Below, piece after piece: positions 7,214 to 15,390 of a DNA stretch of 24,409 nt. Position numbers and translations under genes: made by a program. The stretch is from positions 1,399 to 25,807 of the forward strand of contig DCCQ01000033.1 in the NCBI GenBank assembly GCA_002314195.1. The letters are read 5' to 3'. The stretch is from Bacteroidales bacterium UBA1077 (GTDB taxonomy: Bacteria > Bacteroidota > Bacteroidia > Bacteroidales > UBA932). The notes under the pieces were generated by a model. That model searched no databases, had not been told where the DNA came from, and saw nothing but the letters and a program-made list of their open reading frames with translations. Each line of letters opens with the position of its first letter. The first letter of the stretch is position 1.

Positions 7214-7436
7214 TATTTACTGTCTGACTTTCAATCGAATGCTCACCACGGCGACGCAAAGCCCTCAAAACGCTCCCCTCACCCTCATTATTTACCTCGA
7301 CGGCAGCAAAATAGCCCAATAATGCTGCCGTTTCCCTCCGATTATCCCTCTTCGGTAACGAAAACCTCTCAAAACGTTGCCGCTGCCCTCCGCACGTCCC
7401 TTTCCGGCGACGAAATGCCTTCAAAACGTTACTGCG
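7211..7436. repeat. Degenerate ~52-bp tandem repeat, about five units
   Basis: A core related to TCAAAACGYT recurs at 7265-7274, 7369-7378 and 7421-7430. Weaker equivalents lie at about 7316-7325 and 7211-7220, giving a period of 51-54 bp. Each core is preceded by a variant of GGCGACGAAA. Both strands stay open through most of the array; on the minus strand the units read as 17-18-residue imperfect repeats such as NVLKAFRRR and SVLRALRRR. It could be a decayed minisatellite or a decayed repeat-protein gene. Confidence 0.5.
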
Positions 7437-7518
7437 TAGTGACTTGTGCACGTCTTGTCAACGATAATTCCTTTATGCATCTTATCCGCGATAACCTCAT
7501 TTTATCTTGCTTCAACAA

Positions 7519-7549
7519 CGAGATAAAGTGAAATTATCTCGGACTTTTT
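7519..7549 (+). terminator. Candidate intrinsic terminator
   Basis: CGAGATAA (7519-7526) pairs perfectly with TTATCTCG (7534-7541) around a 7-base loop, followed after three bases by TTTTT. The stem is AT-rich and no strong gene ends just before it, so it may belong to a lost gene or to a long lplA 3' end. Confidence 0.4.
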
Positions 7550-7666
7550 GTAATTCTGCAAAAAAAAATCAGGTATGAATGGCCGATGGAGTGCACTATG
7601 GAATCGTGGATAATGAGGTTGACTCGAATGACTTGTTCGCGTGACAACTTCAGTAACCAATATGCC

Positions 7667-7891
7667 TTACTCGAACAGGTCACCGCAGATCCGCCAGATG
7701 GTCTCGGCGGAGTAGTGCTCACAGATGGTTTTCTTTGAATATGTTGATTTGTTGTTCCGGTCTGCTCCGCTGTCTATCAGCAGCTTGAAGAACCGCCGGA
7801 GGCCACCGGACATCTCTGGGGTAAAAAGTTATAAACTATTTCTGAATATGTCGGCAATCTTGACGCATCGATCATTCTTGACGTTCCGCTG
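7667..7891 (-). pseudogene. Remnant of an unrecognised gene
   Basis: On the minus strand one frame reads as protein-like sequence but is broken by TAA at 7829-7831, with further stops upstream of 7891. Before the stop it reads KIADIFRNSL. After it come MSGGLRRFFKLLIDSGAD, then a Ser/Thr/Lys-rich stretch, and finally ICGDLFE and TAA at 7667-7669. The 48 codons from the ATG at 7813 could also be a small intact gene. I do not recognise the family. The rest of 7440-8220 shows only hairpins. Confidence 0.3.
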
Positions 7892-8220
7892 TTATGCATA
7901 CAATCAATCCGTGAAATGTAATGATCTGATTATCTGCTGAAAAGCTGTTTCTCTTTGGTTGCTATAAGCTAAAGAGAATCTTTTATGTTATTCGTTATGA
8001 GAGGATTATGCCTCACCTGTTGATACAGAGTAGGTGGGCGTTAATGCATTGTCCATGAGTCCATCGGCATGTTGTCTTTGGTGGAATTTAACCGAAGACA
8101 ATATGTTAAGTTGTTTATTATTAGTTACTTGAATGCCGTGTCATGCCACTGTGCGAGGAGGAGGTGGTGTTCTTGGGCGGCGAAAGTGGCTGGAGGAGTT
8201 GATGGAAGGTGGATGGAAAA
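7892..8220. other. Gene-poor stretch with two hairpins
   Basis: No gene is supportable here. Two stem-loops stand out. TTCTCTTT (7949-7956) pairs with AAAGAGAA (7971-7978), followed by TCTTTTATGTT. At 8072-8101 TTGTCTT pairs with AAGACAA, with an inner GGT/ACC extension, followed by an AT-rich tail. Either could end transcripts entering on the plus strand, or be relics of lost genes. Confidence 0.35.
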
Positions 8221-8865
8221 CTACACCATTCCGAGGTCGGAGAAAAGGCGATGGTAGGACGCAGCTTTCTTGTCGAGGGAGAGGGGATAGGCGCGGGATG
8301 AGGATGGCATGCGGTATAGACGCATGGGGCGATTCTCAAAGAGGAACTCTGAATATTCCCCCGTAGTCGGAGCATTAGTTCCGAATGTTTTGCACAGGGT
8401 TTCGGTAGCCTTCTCTCCAGTCGTGACAATGGCTTTGCATTGAGGAATTTGCCTTAACAGAGCAGTAATGTCGCTAGGGGCAACGACTTCCAGGAACTTG
8501 TCGGAGGCGTTGTCTTTAAGGCGACGGACGGCTGTGGCGGTGTCGTACATCGCTATGCCGGTCTCGGTGCAGAAATCGACAATATCCTCCAGTTTGAACT
8601 TCTTGGCGGCAACGTCCACGAAACGGTTCTTGTCTCCGAAGAAAATAATGCCAAGAATCCGCCACATGTCGTTGATGAAGTTAGGGTAGTAGAACTCCAT
8701 GCTCCAACGTTTGGGTTGAGGCGGAAAACTGCCGAGCATCAGCACTTTGGCATTAACTGGCAGGAACGGCTCGAAAGGATGCCACTCAACGGGAGGTAAA
8801 GAAGTCGCTTCGACAGGCTCAGTGACCGTCGAAGCGACCGGGTTAAGATTCTTCTGAATATTCAT
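8221..8865 (-). CDS. Uracil-DNA glycosylase superfamily protein (HDG/Mug-like)
   Basis: A 214-residue protein resembling the hypoxanthine/uracil DNA glycosylase branch (UDG family 6), which removes deaminated bases in base-excision repair. The first active-site motif is LGSFPPQ (44-50), followed by the conserved YYPNFINDMWRILG stretch (59-72). The C-terminal loop MPSSSRA (about 186-192) matches the usual LPSTSPA with changes. Residues about 11-22 (STVTEPVEATS) are translated from a palindromic repeat inside the coding sequence and are probably not part of the enzyme core, which starts near WHPF at 28. The ATG overlaps the upstream stop as TAATG, so translation is probably coupled to the carboxyltransferase-like gene. 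Confidence 0.75.
   Translation of the reverse strand: MNIQKNLNPVASTVTEPVEATSLPPVEWHPFEPFLPVNAKVLMLGSFPPQPKRWSMEFYYPNFINDMWRILGIIFFGDKNRFVDVAAKKFKLEDIVDFCTETGIAMYDTATAVRRLKDNASDKFLEVVAPSDITALLRQIPQCKAIVTTGEKATETLCKTFGTNAPTTGEYSEFLFENRPMRLYRMPSSSRAYPLSLDKKAASYHRLFSDLGMV
8804..8838. repeat. Palindromic interspersed repeat, copy 3, inside a coding sequence
   Basis: GTCGCTTCGAC (8804-8814) is perfectly inverted at 8828-8838 (GTCGAAGCGAC), around the loop AGGCTCAGTGACC. It lies in frame in the 5' end of the glycosylase gene and encodes VTEPVEA. Related cores occur at 170-195 and 4609-4628. From general knowledge, similar CTGAGCCTGTCGAAG-type palindromes, read as PVEA or ELVE peptides, are scattered through many bacterial genomes. 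Confidence 0.7.
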
Positions 8866-10667
8866 TACTTGGCGGCATCGGCGGAGCCTTCGACAAAGGC
8901 GACAATCTCACCTTTGGCGACCTTGTCACCCTGCTTGCCGAGAGTGGCCACGATTCGGCCGTCAACGGCAGGGACCAACTCCTCCATTCCGTAATATGTC
9001 TGCACGAAACCGATGCCCTTGCCGGCCTTGACCTCGGTCCCGGCTATCGGAGCGGCGGAATCGTCCTCCACATCGACCTGCCAGAGAAGCTGACCCTTGG
9101 CCGGAGCCTGGACAGGAACAGCGTGAGGATAACGTTTGGCATATTCATCGACATCGAACTTAGGCATCTCGACGACAGGACGTACCACTTCGATCGGGGC
9201 GTTGGCCTTGGCCTTGAGGTCGGCGAGCTCGGCGTTGAAGCGCTGCTTTGCGATCCCGCTCCTAAAGTCCCTGTACTGACGCTCGTGCATCGCGAACTCG
9301 AAGAGTTCCTCCTCGTCCTGGCCTTCGTCCCATCCCTCTTCCTTCATCATCTGGCGGAACTTAGGCAGCTCGTCCGGGTACATCTCCTGAGGGTCTCCGG
9401 TGTAGAATTCCAAGCCTTTCTGCTTGGCGAGATCCACAATCTCCGGAGCAAGTTCGCCAGGAAGGCGGCCCATCTTGCCGAGAATCATGTTCCAGGTGTC
9501 CTTGTCGATGGTTGTCCAACGAGGCTTGCCGTTCAGCAGGTTCAGCAGGTTCATCAGCGCCGTGTTCTTCGTGTACTGGCTGAACGGGGTCACGAGTGGC
9601 GGGTAGCCGAGACGCGGCCAGACATATTCAACCTCCTGGAACAGTTTGACCATCAATGTGTCAAGGCTGATCTCGGGACGGCCGTGAGCCCTCTCGGCGG
9701 CGTTGATCGCACCTTGGAAGCCCTTGAGGTCGGCCATCATCGAGCCCATCATTCCGCCCGGCAGACCGCAGCCGACGAGCAGAGAGCTCATCTTGGCGTT
9801 GGAAGGGTTGATCCAGTAGCCGAGGAAGTCATCGATGAACTTCTGCGTGAGACGACGCACCTCCATGTAGGCGTCCATATTCAGATCCTTCACAATGAAT
9901 CCGTCGGCCTTCAGCATCTCCCTGATCGTGATGACGTCCGGGTGGACCTTGCCCCATGAGAGCGGCTCCACGGCCACATCGAGGATGTCGGCTCCCGCGC
10001 GCGCCACCTCAAGCATTGATGCCGGGGAGAAGCCCGGGCCAGAGTGGCCGTGGTACTGGACAAGGATGTGAGGGTATTTCTTCTTGATGTCGCGGGTAAG
10101 CCGACCGAGGAAAGTTGGGCGCCCGATTCCCGCCATGTCCTTGAGGCAGATCTCGTCGGCTCCATATTCAACGACCTTGTTGACGATGCCAATATAATAT
10201 TCAACGGTGTGGACAGGGGAGTTGGTGATGGAAAGCGCCACCTGCGAAACCATTCCGCCTTTCTTGGCGAACTCGACGGAGCGGCGCAGGTTCCTGTGGT
10301 CGTTCAGGCCGCAGAAGGAGCGGGAGATGTCGGTGCCCTGTTTTTTCTTCACCCTGAACATCAGCTCTCTGACATCGGCAGGAACGGGGTTCATTCTCAG
10401 TGCGTTAAGACCTCTTTCCAGCATGTGGGTCTGGATGCCGGCCTTGTGGAAAGGGGCTGTCCAGCGTCGTACCGCCACGTTAGGGTTCTCTCCGAAAAGA
10501 AGGTTTACCTGCTCGAACGCTCCTCCGTTGGTCTCGACACGGTCGAAGCAGCCCATATCAATGATGGCCGGGGCGACCTCCACAAGTTGGTCCACACGGG
10601 GAACGTACTTGCCGGATGATTGCCACATATCCCTGTAAACGAGGGAAAACTTGATTTCTCTTGCCAT
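8865..10667 (-). CDS. Biotin-dependent carboxyltransferase-like protein (oxaloacetate decarboxylase alpha / pyruvate carboxylase B family), degenerate carrier domain
   Basis: A 600-residue protein with an HMG-CoA-lyase-like TIM barrel at about 1-300. Candidate metal and catalytic residues are visible: Asp13 in RDMWQS, Lys176 in CLKDMAG (the lysine carbamylated in carboxyltransferases), and His206/His208 in YHGHSG. A conserved carboxylase domain follows (about 300-470). The C-terminal 70 residues have the biotinyl/lipoyl-domain pattern (PAVDGRIV...GDKVAKGEIV), but the AMKM biotinylation site is replaced by YYGME (558-562). It could therefore accept carboxylate from a separate carrier protein or have changed role. 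The family normally moves CO2 between carboxybiotin and pyruvate or oxaloacetate. The ATG at 10667 lies 24 bases after a TATATTTG element. It overlaps the glycosylase gene by one base. Confidence 0.82.
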   Translation of the reverse strand: MAREIKFSLVYRDMWQSSGKYVPRVDQLVEVAPAIIDMGCFDRVETNGGAFEQVNLLFGENPNVAVRRWTAPFHKAGIQTHMLERGLNALRMNPVPADVRELMFRVKKKQGTDISRSFCGLNDHRNLRRSVEFAKKGGMVSQVALSITNSPVHTVEYYIGIVNKVVEYGADEICLKDMAGIGRPTFLGRLTRDIKKKYPHILVQYHGHSGPGFSPASMLEVARAGADILDVAVEPLSWGKVHPDVITIREMLKADGFIVKDLNMDAYMEVRRLTQKFIDDFLGYWINPSNAKMSSLLVGCGLPGGMMGSMMADLKGFQGAINAAERAHGRPEISLDTLMVKLFQEVEYVWPRLGYPPLVTPFSQYTKNTALMNLLNLLNGKPRWTTIDKDTWNMILGKMGRLPGELAPEIVDLAKQKGLEFYTGDPQEMYPDELPKFRQMMKEEGWDEGQDEEELFEFAMHERQYRDFRSGIAKQRFNAELADLKAKANAPIEVVRPVVEMPKFDVDEYAKRYPHAVPVQAPAKGQLLWQVDVEDDSAAPIAGTEVKAGKGIGFVQTYYGMEELVPAVDGRIVATLGKQGDKVAKGEIVAFVEGSADAAK

Positions 10668-10691
10668 AATCTTATCGTAATTTACAGTTTA

Positions 10692-10699
10692 CAAATATA
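10692..10699 (-). promoter_or_regulatory. -7 element for the carboxyltransferase-like gene
   Basis: TATATTTG on the minus strand, 24 bases before the ATG, matches the Bacteroidetes consensus exactly. The upstream DNA is AT-rich with no obvious TTTG -33 box. Confidence 0.5.
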
Positions 10700-10722
10700 C
10701 TTATTTCTTATCTAAAATTATA

Positions 10723-10754
10723 TTTTTGAAGAGGGTGGAATTTTGCTAACTTTG
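10723..10754 (+). promoter_or_regulatory. -33/-7 promoter for the SPOR-M28-leuS run
   Basis: TTTTTG (10723-10728) and TAACTTTG (10747-10754) are separated by 18 bases, fitting the Bacteroidetes TTTG/TAnnTTTG layout. Transcription would start within a few bases of the ATG at 10761, giving a very short or absent leader. Confidence 0.6.
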
Positions 10755-10760
10755 TAAGTT

Positions 10761-11231
10761 ATGAAAAATGCGTTTCCGACAATAGCGATCATCATCCTCG
10801 TCGCCACAGCGGTGACGGGCTGCGACTTCTTCAGGAGGCTCGCCGGACGGCCTGACTCTGAATGGATTGAGGCTAAGGCTGAGTCTATCCGACAGGAAGA
10901 GGAGACCCTGCGTGTCCGTCAGGATTCGCTGGAAAAAGCACGTAAGGCCATTGCCGACTCGCTTGCCGCCGCTGACTCTGTTCGTCTTGCCAATCATCGT
11001 TATCGTTTCTGCATAATTCTGGGCTCCTTCTCCAGCAAAGAAAATGCCGAGCGGTACATCGAAGAGATAGAGGCGAAGGGGTACAAAGGGGAACTTCTCA
11101 CTTTCAGGAACAGCACAGCCGTGGGTGTGTGCCCGACCGATGACGAGGCCCAGGCCAAGAAGTCGCTTGAGGATATTCAAAGGCAGGATTTTTGTCCAAA
11201 GGGCGCGTGGATTTTAGAAAGGAAACAATGA
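10761..11231 (+). CDS. SPOR-domain lipoprotein
   Basis: A 156-residue envelope lipoprotein. A short hydrophobic signal ends in the lipobox VTGC with Cys21 as the lipidation site. Residues about 34-76 are rich in Glu, Lys, Arg and Gln and likely form a coiled coil. A SPOR domain follows (about 80-154: YRFCIILGSFSSKENAERY...), a fold that binds glycan strands stripped of stem peptides at division sites. It may therefore sit at sites of peptidoglycan remodelling, possibly the septum; this is inferred from the domain. Its TGA overlaps the next gene's ATG (ATGA), so it is probably translated together with the M28-like/TonB protein. Confidence 0.85.
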   Translation: MKNAFPTIAIIILVATAVTGCDFFRRLAGRPDSEWIEAKAESIRQEEETLRVRQDSLEKARKAIADSLAAADSVRLANHRYRFCIILGSFSSKENAERYIEEIEAKGYKGELLTFRNSTAVGVCPTDDEAQAKKSLEDIQRQDFCPKGAWILERKQ

Positions 11232-12604
11232 TGAAAGGAAAAATCACGATCATTTCGGCCATCTGCGCCATCTTCGCCGCGATCATCCCGGCAAAAGCTC
11301 AGTTCATGAACGGACCATCGTATGCGGACTTGAACGACAGCGAGACTGTCAGGGCTATGAAGGAACACGTCTCTACCATCTCGGCGGCGGTCATGGAGGG
11401 GCGCAAGGCCGGCTCCGAGGGCGAGAGGATGACCGCTGAATATGTCACCGGAATATTCAAGAAATATGGTGTTGACGTGCTGTCCGGGAAGGATGGCGAC
11501 GTGTTCGGCATCCGTCAGGAGAACGGCGACACCCTGACTTCACGCAATGTCATCGCTTTCATTCAGGGCGGAGACAAGGCGTTGAGGGATAAATATATAG
11601 TGATCGGCGCAAGGATGGACAACCTTGGAACGGACACGATGACGATAGACGGACGGACAGTAGACAGGACATATTATGGAGCCAATGGCAACGCCTCCGG
11701 ACTCGCGATGATGCTTGAGCTGGCCAGAATGCTCCAGACCAACAGTCCGCTGCTGGGACGTTCGGTGTTGTTCGTGGCCTTCGGAGCCTCGATGCAGACT
11801 TACGCCGGCTCGTGGTATTTCTTGAACAGGGCGTTCTCGGATGTGGCGGACATAGACGCCATGATCAATCTGGATATGGTGGGTACCGGTGGTGACGGAT
11901 TCTACGCCTACACCTCCTCCAACGCCGATATGAACGAGATTGTCAAGTCGATGGCCGGGCAGCTCCAGCCGATTCTTCCGACCCTGACGGCGCAGGAACC
12001 TTATCCTTCCGACCACAGGGCGTTCTACGACAAAGAAATCCCGTCAATCTACTTCACCACAGGACATTACCCTGAATATGGCACCGAGCGTGACACACAG
12101 TCTATCATTGACTACGACACGATGGAGAGGGAACTTGAATATGTCTATAACTACTCCGTGGCACTCATCAATGGTCCCAAACCGATATTCAACCCTTCCG
12201 ACCTGTCTGGCCTGACGAGTGCGAACAACGGCAAGGATGCCGTAGTGCCTTACTATGATTGCGACTACAGGCCGTCGTTCCTTGGCAGCCGAGATCCGAG
12301 GGTCTTCCTTGAGAAGTGGGTATATACCTATATGAAATATCCTAAGGAAGCCGTTAAGGACGGAATCCAAGGACGTGTGCTTGTGGATTTCGTGATCGAC
12401 GAGAAGGGCAAGGTTCGTGATGTGAAAGTGCTCAAAGGGGTGGATCCTCTTCTGGACGCCGAGGCCGTGAGGATCATCAGCGCGTCACCGGATTGGAAAC
12501 CTGGCTGGCTGCGAGGCAAGAAAGTAAAGTCCAGAATGTCCCTCTACGTGGAGTTCCGCCTGGAGAAAAAAGGCAGTTTCGGGCTGAAAAAACATGATAA
12601 TTAA
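11228..12604 (+). CDS. Secreted M28-peptidase-like pseudoenzyme fused to a TonB C-terminal domain
   Basis: A 458-residue exported protein. The start at 11228 (ATGATG) is chosen because it gives a proper signal peptide cut after AKA (22-24) and an ATGA overlap with the SPOR gene. Residues about 35-315 follow the M28 aminopeptidase fold, but metal ligands are altered. The usual GAHYDH is GARMDN (127-132), GADDNASG is GANGNASG (151-158), the catalytic GEE is ASM (187-189), and the late His position reads EYGTERDT. Only Asp216 in NLDMVG remains. It is probably not a zinc peptidase. A TonB C-terminal domain follows (about 365-446: YPKEAVKDGIQGRVLVDFVI...), without an obvious membrane anchor of its own. 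It may be a periplasmic binding or scaffold protein; function unknown. Confidence 0.82.
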   Translation: MMKGKITIISAICAIFAAIIPAKAQFMNGPSYADLNDSETVRAMKEHVSTISAAVMEGRKAGSEGERMTAEYVTGIFKKYGVDVLSGKDGDVFGIRQENGDTLTSRNVIAFIQGGDKALRDKYIVIGARMDNLGTDTMTIDGRTVDRTYYGANGNASGLAMMLELARMLQTNSPLLGRSVLFVAFGASMQTYAGSWYFLNRAFSDVADIDAMINLDMVGTGGDGFYAYTSSNADMNEIVKSMAGQLQPILPTLTAQEPYPSDHRAFYDKEIPSIYFTTGHYPEYGTERDTQSIIDYDTMERELEYVYNYSVALINGPKPIFNPSDLSGLTSANNGKDAVVPYYDCDYRPSFLGSRDPRVFLEKWVYTYMKYPKEAVKDGIQGRVLVDFVIDEKGKVRDVKVLKGVDPLLDAEAVRIISASPDWKPGWLRGKKVKSRMSLYVEFRLEKKGSFGLKKHDN

Positions 12605-12621
12605 TAAACAACAGTAATAAA

Positions 12622-15387
12622 ATGGACTACGATTTCAGGAAAATTGAGAAAAAGTGGCAGGCCTACTGGGCCCAGAACGGCACTTTCAAGACGAAGGAGG
12701 ATCCTTCCAAACCGAAGTTCTATGTTCTGGACATGTTCCCTTATCCGTCAGGAGCTGGGCTGCATGTCGGCCATCCGCTGGGCTACATTGCCAGCGACAT
12801 ATATTCCCGCTACAAGAGACTCAAAGGTTTCAACGTGCTTCACCCGATGGGCTACGATGCTTTCGGCCTTCCCGCCGAGCAGTATGCGATCCAGACCGGA
12901 CAGCACCCGGAGGTCACGACGGTGAACAACATCAACCGTTACCGTCAGCAGATGGACAGGATCGGCTTCTCCTACGATTGGAGCCGTGAGATCCGCACAT
13001 GCGATCCGGCCTACTACAAGTGGACTCAGTGGGCTTTCCTGAAGATGTTCGGGTCTTGGTACGACAACGATGCTCAGAAGGCTCGCCCCATCGAGGACCT
13101 TATCGCCGCCTTCGAGAAAGGCGGAAGTGCTGCTGTCAATGCTGCATGTACTGAACACGAGCCATTTACAGCTGAGCAATGGCAGGCATATTCAGAGAAA
13201 GAAAAGTCTGACGCCTTGATGAACTACCGCATCGCCTATCAGGGAGAAACAGCTGTGAACTGGTGCGCCGGTCTTGGCACCGTGCTGGCCAACGACGAGG
13301 TGAAGGACGGACTTTCAGTCCGCGGCGGTTTCCCTGTCGAGCAGAAGAAGATGAAGCAGTGGCAGCTCAGAGTCTCAGCCTATGCAGGAAGGCTCCTCGA
13401 AGGTCTGGACAAGATTGACTGGACCGACTCCCTTAAGGAAATGCAGCGCAACTGGATCGGAAAGTCCAACGGTTGCGAGGCCGTGTTCAAGTGCTACAAC
13501 GGTGAGACTGAGCACGACGTGACCATATTCACAACCCGCGCCGACACGATGTTCGGCGTGACATTTATGGTGCTGGCTCCAGAGAGCGACCTCGTTCCGC
13601 TTCTGACAACTCCGGAGCAGAAAGAGGCTGTGGATGAATATCTTGCCGCAGTCAAAAAAAAGACCGAACGCGAGAGGATAGCCCAGACAAAGACCGTCAC
13701 CGGCGTGTTCAGCGGCTCCTACGGAGTGAACCCGATGACCGGCGACAGAGTTCCGATCTGGATCTCTGAATATGTTCTCGCAGGCTATGGCACAGGTGCC
13801 ATCATGGCTGTTCCTGCCCACGATAGCCGCGACTATGCGTTCGCGAAGAAGTTCAATCTGCCGATAATTCCTCTGATCGAGGGCTGCGATGTCAGCGAGG
13901 AAAGCTTTGACGCCAAGGAGGGCAAGATGATCAATTCCGGATTCCTTAACGGGTTGGATGTCAAAGAGGCAATTCCTGCCGCCATTGAATATGTTGAGAA
14001 ACAGGGCTTCGGCCACAGAAAGGTGAACTACCGTCTTCGTGACGCGATCTTCAGCCGTCAGAGGTACTGGGGCGAGCCGTTCCCGATCTACTACAAGGAC
14101 GGCATCCCTACTCCGATCCCATTCGAGAAACTGCCTCTTAAACTGCCTGAGATCACCGAGTTCAAGCCTACTGAGAGCGGAGAGCCGCCTCTTGCAAGGG
14201 CAAAGGACTGGACCTACGATGGGTATCCTCTTGAGACCAGCACAATGCCTGGCTTCGCAGGATCCAGCGCCTACTATCTGCGCTACATGGATCCTCACGA
14301 CAACGATGCTCTCGTTGACAGAAAAGTTGATGAATATTGGCGTGACGTGGATCTGTACATCGGTGGAACAGAGCATGCTACGGGGCATCTGATATATTCC
14401 CGCTTCTGGGACAAGTTCCTCTACGACCTTGGCTATGTCTGCGAGGACGAGCCGTTCCGCAAGCTGGTCAACCAGGGGATGATCCAGGGACGCTCAAACT
14501 TCGTCTATAGGATCGTGGGCACCAACAAGTTCGTGTCGCTCGGCCTCAAAGACCAGTACGAGACAACTGAGATTCACGTGGACATCAACATCGTCCACAA
14601 CGACAAACTCGATCTGGAGGCGTTCAAGGCTTGGAGACCGGAGTTCGCCGATGCCGAGTTCATCCTTGAGAACGGTGAATATGTCTGCGGCTGGGCTGTG
14701 GAGAAGATGAGCAAGTCGATGTTCAACGTTGTCAATCCGGACAAGATTTGTGATGACTACGGTGCCGACACCCTTCGTCTTTACGAGATGTTCCTCGGGC
14801 CTCTTGAGCAGTCAAAGCCTTGGGACACAAAGGGTATCGATGGCGTGAACAGATTCCTGCGCAAGTTCTGGCGACTTTTCTTCGACGGGGACAACTGTCT
14901 CATCACCGATGAGAAGGCCACTCCAGCCGAACTCAAGGTTCTACACAAACTTATCGCGAAGGAACAGGACGATATCGAGCACTTCTCATTCAACACGACT
15001 GTCAGCGCGTTTATGATCGCTTTGAACGATCTGGTTGCCCTCAAGTGCCACAAGCGTGAGATTCTTGAGCCGCTGACTGTGATGCTGTCTCCGTTCACTC
15101 CGCACATCGCTGAGGAACTCTGGTCTGTGCTCGGCCACAGCGAGAGCATCACATTCGCTCATTTCCCTGAGTTCGACGCCGCCCTTGCCGCCGAGGACAA
15201 CGTGACTTATCCGGTTTCTTTCAACGGCAAGATGCGTTTCACGGTTGAACTCCCTAAATCTCTTTCTCCTAAGGAGGTTGAGGCTCAGATCAGGGATATG
15301 GAACAGACTGTCAAGTACGTAGGCGGACAGAACATCGCGAAGGTGATTGTCGTGCCTGGCAAGATAGTGAACTTTGTATTGAAATAA
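12622..15387 (+). CDS. leuS: Leucyl-tRNA synthetase
   Basis: A 921-residue class Ia synthetase that charges tRNA-Leu in the cytoplasm. HVGH (48-51, preceded by PYPSGAGL) is the HIGH signature. The CP1 editing domain occupies the middle, with the TTRADTMFG stretch at about 305-313, and KMSKS lies at 695-699. The anticodon-binding and C-terminal domains are complete, so the gene looks full length. It starts 17 bp after the M28-like gene and ends three bases before the YitT-family gene. Its expression probably depends partly on the promoter ahead of the SPOR gene. The recurrent GAATAT word appears repeatedly in this gene, including as ATA-TTC, where a rare-looking Ile codon is used. Confidence 0.97.
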   Translation: MDYDFRKIEKKWQAYWAQNGTFKTKEDPSKPKFYVLDMFPYPSGAGLHVGHPLGYIASDIYSRYKRLKGFNVLHPMGYDAFGLPAEQYAIQTGQHPEVTTVNNINRYRQQMDRIGFSYDWSREIRTCDPAYYKWTQWAFLKMFGSWYDNDAQKARPIEDLIAAFEKGGSAAVNAACTEHEPFTAEQWQAYSEKEKSDALMNYRIAYQGETAVNWCAGLGTVLANDEVKDGLSVRGGFPVEQKKMKQWQLRVSAYAGRLLEGLDKIDWTDSLKEMQRNWIGKSNGCEAVFKCYNGETEHDVTIFTTRADTMFGVTFMVLAPESDLVPLLTTPEQKEAVDEYLAAVKKKTERERIAQTKTVTGVFSGSYGVNPMTGDRVPIWISEYVLAGYGTGAIMAVPAHDSRDYAFAKKFNLPIIPLIEGCDVSEESFDAKEGKMINSGFLNGLDVKEAIPAAIEYVEKQGFGHRKVNYRLRDAIFSRQRYWGEPFPIYYKDGIPTPIPFEKLPLKLPEITEFKPTESGEPPLARAKDWTYDGYPLETSTMPGFAGSSAYYLRYMDPHDNDALVDRKVDEYWRDVDLYIGGTEHATGHLIYSRFWDKFLYDLGYVCEDEPFRKLVNQGMIQGRSNFVYRIVGTNKFVSLGLKDQYETTEIHVDINIVHNDKLDLEAFKAWRPEFADAEFILENGEYVCGWAVEKMSKSMFNVVNPDKICDDYGADTLRLYEMFLGPLEQSKPWDTKGIDGVNRFLRKFWRLFFDGDNCLITDEKATPAELKVLHKLIAKEQDDIEHFSFNTTVSAFMIALNDLVALKCHKREILEPLTVMLSPFTPHIAEELWSVLGHSESITFAHFPEFDAALAAEDNVTYPVSFNGKMRFTVELPKSLSPKEVEAQIRDMEQTVKYVGGQNIAKVIVVPGKIVNFVLK

Positions 15388-15390
15388 TCC

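Noticed and set aside
7119..7451. 110-codon minus-strand frame over the tandem repeat as a real gene
   Set aside because: It overlaps the lplA end, has no promoter or ribosome site I can see, and the opposite strand is equally open; kept as a repeat, not as a gene.
9123..9959. 278-codon plus-strand open frame opposite the carboxyltransferase-like gene
   Set aside because: It is a shadow of a well-supported gene, His/Leu/Val-rich and without any family pattern.
13375..14388. 337-codon minus-strand open frame inside leuS
   Set aside because: leuS is certain in this interval; the antisense frame has no domain or promoter support.
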